The notes beneath the pieces are model-generated. The model saw only the letters and a list, made by a program, of their open reading frames with translations. It searched no databases and was not told the DNA's origin. From Peptococcaceae bacterium UBA3937 (GTDB lineage: Bacteria > Bacillota > Peptococcia > DRI-13 > DTU073), in contig DGEB01000053.1 in the NCBI GenBank assembly GCA_002385735.1, positions 27,638-40,940 of the forward strand: a DNA stretch of 13,303 bases, in the 5' to 3' direction. Below, piece by piece: positions 7,599-13,303 of this stretch. The first letter of the stretch is position 1; every line of letters starts with the position of its first letter. A program made the translations under genes and the position numbers.

Positions 7599-9350
7599 TT
7601 ATAGGTGCTTGATTTTTCCCCTTAAAATAAGGCCACGGGCCGTATCGAGGGTCACCATCTCCCCATCGGTAAAAATGGAGGTAGCGTTTTCCACACCTAC
7701 AACCACCGGGATTTCGAGGAATAAACCGGTTACGGCACCATGGGAGGTTAAGCCACCTTCCTCCGTAATAATGCCTGCGGCCTTTTCCAAAGCGGGAATA
7801 TATTCCCTGTCGGTGGATACGGTCACCAAAATGTCGCCTTGCTGCACTTTTTCGATGGCCTCCTGCCCGGACCTTGCCACCACTACTTTTCCTGTTTGCG
7901 AGTAACGTCCCACCCCCGTGCCTTTAGCCAGAACCTCCGACACTGTTTCTACTTGGATCAGGTTGGTTGAACCGGGAATGCCTACCGGAACTCCTGCCGT
8001 GATCACGACCAAATCACCGGTTTTAATGTATCCGGCCTGCAACGCCGTCTGAATGGATGTTTCCATTAACTCGTTAGTTGATTCATAAATGCCTGATTGC
8101 AAGGGGTAAACTCCCCAAACGATTAACAATTTCCTTAAAACTTTCTCGAAAGGGGTTACGGCAATGATTGGGGTGCTGGGACGATACTTGGAAACCTTTT
8201 GCGCGGTGGACCCCGATTGGGTTGCCGTAATAATGGCCGCCGCCTTAAGGCTATGGGCTACATCACAGGTAGCGTGAGCAATGGCTTCGGTAGTAGTATT
8301 GGCAATACCGCTTGTCCATTCATGGCTAATATGTTTGCCCTGCAAGGATTCCTCCGTATATTCCGCAATCCGTGCCATCGTCTTGATCGCTTCCACCGGA
8401 TATTTGCCGCTGGCTGTTTCCCCCGACAACATGATGGCTCCTGTCCCGTCTAAAATGGCATTGGCCACGTCACTTGCTTCCGCCCTGGTTGGGCGAGGAT
8501 TTCTCATCATGGAATCGAGCATTTGCGTTGCGATAATGACAGGTTTCCCTGCCCTGTTGCATTTGTCAATTAAGCTTTTCTGAACCAGCGGAACCTCTTC
8601 TACGGGGATTTCTACTCCCAAGTCTCCCCTTGCCACCATGACTCCGTCGGCCACATTGATTATTTCATCAATGTTGAGCACACCCTGCCGGTTCTCAATT
8701 TTGGCAATGATCTCGATGTCCGCCCCTAATTCTTCCAAAACCCGGCGAATCCCAATAATATCGGCTGCCGAACGAACATAAGAGGCAGCGATGAAATCCA
8801 CCCCAGCGTTGACGCCAAAAGTAATATCTTCAATATCTTTGGGCGTTAGGCTCGGAATATTCAGTGTTACACCGGGCAGATTTAATTTTTTCCGGTCACT
8901 GATTTCTCCGCCGTTTTCCACAAGACAGTATATTTCCGTCCCTTCGACCCCTTGCACGGTTAGAGAAATCAAACCGTCATCAACCAAGATCTTATCACCG
9001 GGCCGCACATCTGCCGGCAGTCCTTTGTAACCAATGGATACCCGCTCTTTAGTGCCCAGCACCTCCTCGGTGGTAAAAATCAACTGTTCCCCTTCCTGGA
9101 GCACTGCTCGTCCATCCTGGATTAAGCCCATCCTGATTTCCGGCCCTTTGGTATCCATCATAATGGCGACCGGAATCCCGGTTTCCTGAGAGGCTTCACG
9201 CACAGTGGCGATCCTTTGCCCGTGCTCCTCCAACGTGCCATGGGAAAAATTCAAACGGGCCACATTCATCCCGTTGAGCAACAATTCCTTCACGATACTT
9301 ATATCTTCACTGGCCGGTCCAATCGTGCAAACAATCTTCGTTCTTCGCAC
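7599..9350 (-). CDS. pyk: Pyruvate kinase with C-terminal phosphohistidine domain
   Basis: Converts phosphoenolpyruvate and ADP to pyruvate and ATP, the last step of glycolysis. The 583 residues are about 110 more than the core enzyme. The catalytic barrel has RLNFSHG (32-38), MDTKGPEIR (65-73), the active-site signature EIIAKIENRQG (213-223, Lys217), MVARGDLGVEIP (238-249) and ATQMLDSMMRNPRPTRAEAS (274-293). The B domain lies at about 72-165 and the C domain at about 350-470. After a short linker, residues 480-583 form a PEP-utilising-enzyme mobile domain with the intact motif GGLTSHGA (His537), a fusion known from Bacillus and clostridial pyruvate kinases. The start is GTG; RRTKIVCTIGPASE is the standard N-terminus, and AGGGGG precedes it by 8 bases. 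A possible promoter lies at 9463-9492. Confidence 0.98.
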   Translation of the reverse strand: MRRTKIVCTIGPASEDISIVKELLLNGMNVARLNFSHGTLEEHGQRIATVREASQETGIPVAIMMDTKGPEIRMGLIQDGRAVLQEGEQLIFTTEEVLGTKERVSIGYKGLPADVRPGDKILVDDGLISLTVQGVEGTEIYCLVENGGEISDRKKLNLPGVTLNIPSLTPKDIEDITFGVNAGVDFIAASYVRSAADIIGIRRVLEELGADIEIIAKIENRQGVLNIDEIINVADGVMVARGDLGVEIPVEEVPLVQKSLIDKCNRAGKPVIIATQMLDSMMRNPRPTRAEASDVANAILDGTGAIMLSGETASGKYPVEAIKTMARIAEYTEESLQGKHISHEWTSGIANTTTEAIAHATCDVAHSLKAAAIITATQSGSTAQKVSKYRPSTPIIAVTPFEKVLRKLLIVWGVYPLQSGIYESTNELMETSIQTALQAGYIKTGDLVVITAGVPVGIPGSTNLIQVETVSEVLAKGTGVGRYSQTGKVVVARSGQEAIEKVQQGDILVTVSTDREYIPALEKAAGIITEEGGLTSHGAVTGLFLEIPVVVGVENATSIFTDGEMVTLDTARGLILRGKIKHL

Positions 9351-9462
9351 CCCAACAACCCCCTATCTATTCTTTCAGCCTTCTGTTTATCCATGTATCG
9401 GTAAATCACAGCTTTAATGCTTACACTTCAAATTCTGCTTTTTTTTATAAAGTACACACTTA

Positions 9463-9492
9463 ATAGTATTTTACCATAGTTTCGTTGCACAA
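9463..9492 (-). promoter_or_regulatory. Possible pyk promoter
   Basis: On the minus strand TTGTGC (9487-9492) and TACTAT (9463-9468) are 18 bases apart, about 113 bases before the pyk GTG. The match is moderate. It lies just past the ileS terminator, where a new promoter is expected. The stretch between it and pyk shows no clear structured leader. Confidence 0.35.
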
Positions 9493-9522
9493 TTTGGCAA
9501 TATCACAAATTTTTTCATTTCC

Positions 9523-9561
9523 ATAAAGAAAACACTCCTTAATATATCCGGAAGGAGTGTT
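9523..9561 (-). terminator. Rho-independent terminator after ileS
   Basis: AACACTCCTT (9531-9540) and AAGGAGTGTT (9552-9561) are a perfect 10-base inverted repeat with an 11-base loop. In minus-strand RNA the stem runs directly into a U-rich stretch (UUCUUU after the final UU of the stem). It ends ileS transcription about 170 bases past the stop codon and separates ileS from pyk. Confidence 0.8.
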
Positions 9562-9729
9562 CAATCCCAGATAATACTTTTCTTTTCACTGATTTAAAAC
9601 AAGGTCTGTGACCAACTCAAACAACTTTTGCATATGGACATAGACGAAACCAAGCAAATGAACCTCCCACATAGGGGAGATTCTTCTATTGAACATTAGA
9701 ATAGTAATCAGCAAAAAACTCAGTGTAGG
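9562..9729. other. ileS 3' untranslated stretch with a small hairpin
   Basis: These 168 bases between the ileS stop and its terminator hold no gene I can support. At 9661-9682 the minus-strand RNA can form an 8-base-pair hairpin (AAUCUCCC with GGGAGGUU, one U-G, 6-base loop) with no U-run after it. The minus frame in phase with ileS stays open from the stop to a TGA at 9586-9588, including a 36-codon stretch from an ATG at 9696 without a ribosome binding site. Confidence 0.4.
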
Positions 9730-12513
9730 TTACCGCAGAACAGCGGCACAACGCCGACACACCGTAGGATGCTCGGCATCCTGCCCCACCGTTTCGGAAT
9801 AAATCCAGCAGCGTTCACATTTTTCGCCGGGGGCTCTCTCTACTACAACGGCAAGTCCGGGAAGCTCCTCACTGGTAAAAGCACCTTGCGGAACCTGCTC
9901 TTCCTTTTTCAGCAGCACACTTGAGGTAATGAAGAGGCTGGCTAAATCGCCCTCCAGAGGAGACAGGAAGTTATACCACTCGGCATTGGCATAAAGCTGC
10001 ACCTGGGCATCGAGAGAATGCCCGATATCTTTTCTTTGCCGTGCTTCTTCCAGCGGTTTGGCCACAAACTCCCGCACGACCAAGATTTTATCCCATTTTT
10101 CTTCTAACTCGGCATTCAAATAGCGTTCCTCGAAAGTGGGCCAGGTCGTTACCTGCACCGTACTTTCCTCTCCTTTGTGGGGAAGATACTGCCAAATTTC
10201 TTCGGAAGTAAAGGCTAAAATCGGGGTCAGAAGCTTCACTAAGGCTTGGATGATTTCATACATCACGGTCTGGGCGCTACGACGCTCAAGGGAGTCAGCC
10301 TTAGAGGTATACAGCCGGTCTTTGATGATATCCAGGTAAATCGCACTCATATCCACCGCACAGAAATTATAGATATTATGATGCACCGTATGGAATTCAT
10401 AGTTCTCATAGGCTTCGGTAACCCGCTTAATAAGCTGGTGTAGCTTTAGGAGCGCCCATTGGTCGAGCTCCAATAATTGCTCATATGTCACCCGGTCTTT
10501 TTCCGGATTAAAGTCGTATAAATTGCCCAATAGATAGCGGCAGGTATTCCGGATCTTCCGGTAGGCTTCGGTGATTTGTTTCAAAATGCCGGGAGAAATC
10601 GCCACGTCATTCCGGTAATCAGCGGACGAAACCCAGAGGCGCAGGATATCCGCCCCCATCTGTTTGATTACTTCCAAGGGGTCAACGCCGTTCCCCAGGG
10701 ATTTGGACATCTTTCTTCCCAGTTCATCCACTAAAAAGCCATGGGTCAGAACGGCCTTATAGGGCGCAACGCCCCGCACTGCAACGGAAGTGCACAAGGA
10801 AGAGTTAAACCAACCCCGGTGCTGGTCGCTTCCTTCCAAATAGAGATCTGCCGGCCAACTTAGCTCCGGTCTCGTTTCCAAAACTCCAAAGTGGGACGAA
10901 CCGGAATCAAACCACACGTCCATGATATCGGTTTCTTTACGGAACTCCTTGCCGCCGCATTCCGGACAGGTAATTCCTTCCGGAAGCAATTCTTTCGCTT
11001 CCCGTGCCCACCAAATATCCGAGCCATGTTCGGCAAACAAAGCCTGGAGATGCTTGATGGTCTCGTCATTAATCAGTTCCTTATTACAAGCCTCACAGTA
11101 GAAAATCGGAATCGGTACGCCCCAGGTGCGTTGCCGGGAAATACACCAGTCCCCCCGGTCGGCAATCATATTATGAATCCGGTCTTTACCCCAGGAAGGA
11201 ATCCATTTAACCTTTTCAATGGCTGCCAGAGCTTCCTCCCGGAAGCCGTTAATCGAAGCAAACCATTGCTCGGTAGCCCGGAACATGACCGGGTTTTTGC
11301 AGCGCCAGCAATGGGGATACTGGTGTTTGAGAAAGCTTAAGGATATTAACGTGCCACTCTCATCAAGCGCTTTCACCACCGCCTTGTTCCCTTCGTCGGC
11401 GGTGAATAAACCTTCGAATTGCGGGGCCTCATTGGTAAAGCGTCCCCTGTTATCCACCGGGGAAAGTACCCCTAAACCATACTTTTTCCCTACCTCAAAG
11501 TCATCTACACCATGACCGGGAGCAGTATGGACACAACCGGTACCTTGTTCGGTGGTTACATGCTCACCCAAAATGACCAGCGAATCCCGTTCATAAAGGG
11601 GATGACGGCAAACGATGCCTTCCAGTTCATCGCCACCGAAAGTCTTTTCGATGGTGTATTCCGGATTCTTCAGCACTTCCAGAAAGGATTCCAGCAAAGC
11701 CCGGGCCACCACATATTTTTCTTGACCTACCACCAACAAGACGTATTCTAATTCGGGATGCAAGCAAACCGCCAGGTTCGCCGGAATCGTCCACGGGGTG
11801 GTGGTCCAAATGACAAAGAAGGTGTTCTCTGTCCCGACCTTGCCCTTCCCATCAAGAACCGGAAACTTCACATAAATCGAGGGGGATTTTTTCTCCGCAT
11901 ATTCGATTTCTGCTTCCGCTAAGGCCGTTTCACAATACGGGCACCAGTACACCGGCTTCAGCCCTTTATAGATATAGCCCTTTTTGGCCATTTCGCCAAA
12001 AACGCCGATCTGTACCGCTTCAAACTTAGGATCTAAGGTGACATAAGGATGCTCCCAATCACCCCGCACGCCTAGCCGCTTAAACTGCTCTCTTTGGGTA
12101 TCCACATATTTGAGAGCATATTCCCGGCAACGCTGCCGGAACTCGAGCGGGTTCTGGGCATGGCGGTTTAGCCCCAGTGCCTTAATCGCCTGCTGCTCAA
12201 TGGGCAAGCCATGGGTATCCCACCCGGGAACATAAGGAGCGTCAAAGCCACGCATGGAACGATACTTCACGATAATGTCTTTCAGGACTTTATTCAGCGT
12301 ATGCCCCATATGAATATTCCCATTGGCATAAGGAGGCCCGTCATGGAGAATGAATTTCGGCTTTCCTTTGCTATGCTCCTGCACGACCTTATACAGGTCC
12401 ATCTTCTCCCACTCCTCCAAAATCTCCGGCTCTTTTTGCGGTAGATTTCCGCGCATTGGAAATTCGGTTTGGGGCAGATTCAAAGTCGCATTGTATTTGT
12501 TTTCTTTGGCCAC
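9730..12513 (-). CDS. ileS: Isoleucyl-tRNA synthetase
   Basis: Charges tRNA-Ile with isoleucine and edits mischarged valine. The 927 residues are the normal size for the bacterial type with a C-terminal zinc domain. The class I signatures are intact: HMGH at 68-71 (within [12 protein letters not shown]) and KMSKS at 601-605. The editing domain shows [13 protein letters not shown] (237-249) and [16 protein letters not shown] (324-339). Cysteine pairs occur at HCWRC (401-405), CPEC (516-519) and, as the C-terminal zinc site, Cys899, Cys902, Cys919 and Cys922. The start is GTG: GAGGTGA lies about 6 bases upstream and [20 protein letters not shown] is a normal N-terminus. It stands alone behind a T-box leader with its own promoter and terminator, so expression should follow the charging state of tRNA-Ile. 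Confidence 0.99.
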   Translation of the reverse strand: MAKENKYNATLNLPQTEFPMRGNLPQKEPEILEEWEKMDLYKVVQEHSKGKPKFILHDGPPYANGNIHMGHTLNKVLKDIIVKYRSMRGFDAPYVPGWDTHGLPIEQQAIKALGLNRHAQNPLEFRQRCREYALKYVDTQREQFKRLGVRGDWEHPYVTLDPKFEAVQIGVFGEMAKKGYIYKGLKPVYWCPYCETALAEAEIEYAEKKSPSIYVKFPVLDGKGKVGTENTFFVIWTTTPWTIPANLAVCLHPELEYVLLVVGQEKYVVARALLESFLEVLKNPEYTIEKTFGGDELEGIVCRHPLYERDSLVILGEHVTTEQGTGCVHTAPGHGVDDFEVGKKYGLGVLSPVDNRGRFTNEAPQFEGLFTADEGNKAVVKALDESGTLISLSFLKHQYPHCWRCKNPVMFRATEQWFASINGFREEALAAIEKVKWIPSWGKDRIHNMIADRGDWCISRQRTWGVPIPIFYCEACNKELINDETIKHLQALFAEHGSDIWWAREAKELLPEGITCPECGGKEFRKETDIMDVWFDSGSSHFGVLETRPELSWPADLYLEGSDQHRGWFNSSLCTSVAVRGVAPYKAVLTHGFLVDELGRKMSKSLGNGVDPLEVIKQMGADILRLWVSSADYRNDVAISPGILKQITEAYRKIRNTCRYLLGNLYDFNPEKDRVTYEQLLELDQWALLKLHQLIKRVTEAYENYEFHTVHHNIYNFCAVDMSAIYLDIIKDRLYTSKADSLERRSAQTVMYEIIQALVKLLTPILAFTSEEIWQYLPHKGEESTVQVTTWPTFEERYLNAELEEKWDKILVVREFVAKPLEEARQRKDIGHSLDAQVQLYANAEWYNFLSPLEGDLASLFITSSVLLKKEEQVPQGAFTSEELPGLAVVVERAPGEKCERCWIYSETVGQDAEHPTVCRRCAAVLR

Positions 12514-12570
12514 TGAACTTCACCTCAATATATATATAGGATAAGCAAAGAAGATAAAAATAATTGGCTT

Positions 12571-12602
12571 AAAAAAACTCTCCTCCCTAAAAGGGACGAG
12601 AG
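12571..12602 (-). terminator. T-box attenuator terminator upstream of ileS
   Basis: The minus-strand RNA arms CUCUCGUCCCU and AGGGAGGAGAG (12592-12602 and 12578-12588) form an 11-position stem with one G-G mismatch and a 3-base loop, followed by seven U (12571-12577). It is the default-off arm of the T-box switch, 58 bases before the ileS start. Confidence 0.9.
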
Positions 12603-12919
12603 CTCTTACCCGTGGTACCACCCTGTTGACAGCAAGTCACATTTCCGTGCAATCATCCTTGCTGCCACTTTATTCACCCAATAACGGAGGTGCTCCGGTA
12701 AAACCTACTCCTTTTCCCATCCCAGCCCTTTCCATCTGCTGCCACTGGCCGCCTACTGCATAAACGGATGGGCCACTTTCGGTTTTACTGTTCAAGAGTG
12801 ATCCCGTCCTGACTTTTCCTACCCGTCTTCCACCAACACGGGCTCGCTTGAAGTGACCAATCAGGAGGCGTCTCTTTCATTACCGTTCCAACTATCCTGT
12901 TTTGCATGATTACACTTTA
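12571..12919 (-). promoter_or_regulatory. Isoleucine T-box leader of ileS
   Basis: A tRNA-sensing transcription-attenuation leader. The conserved T-box AGGGTGGTACCACG is at 12611-12624, followed by the terminator at 12571-12602, whose 5' arm can instead pair with the T-box region as antiterminator. Stem I shows the terminal loop motif GGTGGAA (12828-12834) closed by CCCGT/ACGGG (12838-12842 with 12822-12826). The specifier is ATC at 12800-12802 in the context GGATCACTC, an isoleucine codon that agrees with the downstream gene. GTAAAACC and GGTTTTAC enclose a second domain, and GGCAGCAAG pairs with CTTGCTGTC just before the T-box (stem III). Uncharged tRNA-Ile should stabilise read-through. 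The 5' end is inferred from the promoter. Confidence 0.95.
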
Positions 12920-12925
12920 AATAAT

Positions 12926-12954
12926 AGTATATGCATCACCGCAGAAATTGTCAA
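12926..12954 (-). promoter_or_regulatory. Sigma-A promoter of the ileS T-box transcript
   Basis: On the minus strand a perfect TTGACA (12949-12954) and TATACT (12926-12931) are separated by exactly 17 bases. Transcription would start near 12919, just before the T-box stem I. This is the strongest promoter match in the window. Its -35 lies only 23 bases from the end of the decayed transposase reading frame. Confidence 0.85.
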
Positions 12955-12977
12955 ATTCGCACGTCGACAAGACAGTG

Positions 12978-13303
12978 TCAACTTTTTGTAGGTTTTTTGA
13001 AACATCCTTCTTTGGCAATTGCTAAATTATGCTCGTACCATCCACGATTACCTTCAATGGCTTGAAGTACGGCACATTTTTTCCACGATGAAGTAAAGTA
13101 ATATTATCAAGTTTTTCTATAGCATTGCTTTTAAGTGCTCTTCCAGCCTTAGCAAGGACCTTTTTCGATCATTTGTATGGTGATTCGGTTTTCTTTAGAT
13201 GTTCTGATTTTACCTGGCCACCACTGCTACAATAAGCTCTCAATCGGGACATCACTTGCAATCCTCTACGACTCCAACTCATCGGACGACTGCTTAATCG
13301 GCT
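12978..13303 (-). pseudogene. Decayed C-terminus of an ISLre2 (UPF0236) transposase
   Basis: The minus frame entering at 13303 reads SRLSSRPMSWSRRGLQVMSR then LRAYCSSGGQV, which resembles the conserved C-terminal RLSSRPMGWSK..A..M.RLRAY block of ISLre2-family transposases. The frame meets a TGA at 13169-13171 but continues in the same phase as a Lys-rich segment up to ITLLHRGKNV. Near 13068-13080 the likely coding phase shifts, and AVLQAIEGNRGWYEHNLAIA continues to a TGA at 12978-12980. One in-frame stop plus one frameshift means the copy is dead. The rest lies beyond the window edge. I identified the family from memory of the motif; terminal repeats were not recognised. Confidence 0.75.

Noticed and set aside
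9400..9420. Possible catabolite-response (cre) site upstream of pyk
   Set aside because: Only one half resembles the consensus (TGTAAGC); the second half is missing, so it does not support CcpA control.
10891..11340. Plus-strand open frame of 149 codons
   Set aside because: It is antisense to conserved ileS sequence between the editing domain and KMSKS and has no supporting signal.
1..13303. CRISPR arrays, tRNA or rRNA genes, and defence or toxin-antitoxin cassettes
   Set aside because: No regularly spaced direct repeats, no tRNA or rRNA-like segments, and no gene with such features was seen on either strand.

Overview
The window looks like the chromosome of a Firmicute, probably an anaerobic member of the Clostridia. 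The reasons are a T-box leader on an aminoacyl-tRNA synthetase gene, a two-subunit glycine decarboxylase (GcvPA plus GcvPB), a pyruvate kinase with the extra C-terminal phosphohistidine domain, strong purine-rich ribosome binding sites, frequent GTG/TTG starts and an ISLre2-type transposase remnant. I cannot name the genus. Eight of the nine intact genes are on the minus strand.

Read in the direction of minus-strand transcription (right to left), the layout is as follows. (1) 13303-12978: a decayed C-terminal piece of an ISLre2/UPF0236 transposase. (2) 12954-12571: a strong sigma-A-type promoter and an isoleucine T-box leader ending in an intrinsic terminator. (3) 12513-9730: ileS. (4) 9729-9351: a 379-base gap with a small hairpin, a strong terminator for ileS and a possible pyk promoter. 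(5) 9350-6309: pyk followed by a BaiN/HI0933-family flavoprotein, probably co-transcribed. (6) 6229-5051: the only plus-strand gene, a membrane-anchored protein of unknown function; it converges on the flavoprotein gene and diverges from the gcv operon. (7) 4904-576: gcvT-gcvH-gcvPA-gcvPB. (8) 487-23: a small gene for a HAD-IIIA-like protein that has lost its catalytic aspartates, preceded by a hairpin that would bury its ribosome binding site.

The gcv genes encode the T, H and both P subunits of the glycine cleavage system, which interconverts glycine with CO2, ammonia and methylene-tetrahydrofolate. The L protein and a lipoate ligase are not in the window. Gene spacing (18 bases, 4 bases, then a 1-base overlap) indicates one transcript. 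No glycine riboswitch is visible in the short gcvT leader. ileS is expected to be induced when uncharged tRNA-Ile accumulates.

Most of the window is core metabolism. I found no convincing undescribed multi-gene system. The points most worth a second look are the catalytically dead HAD protein and its occluding hairpin, the orphan anchored protein at 5051-6229, the transposon scar next to the ileS promoter, and an open frame in phase with ileS after its stop codon.
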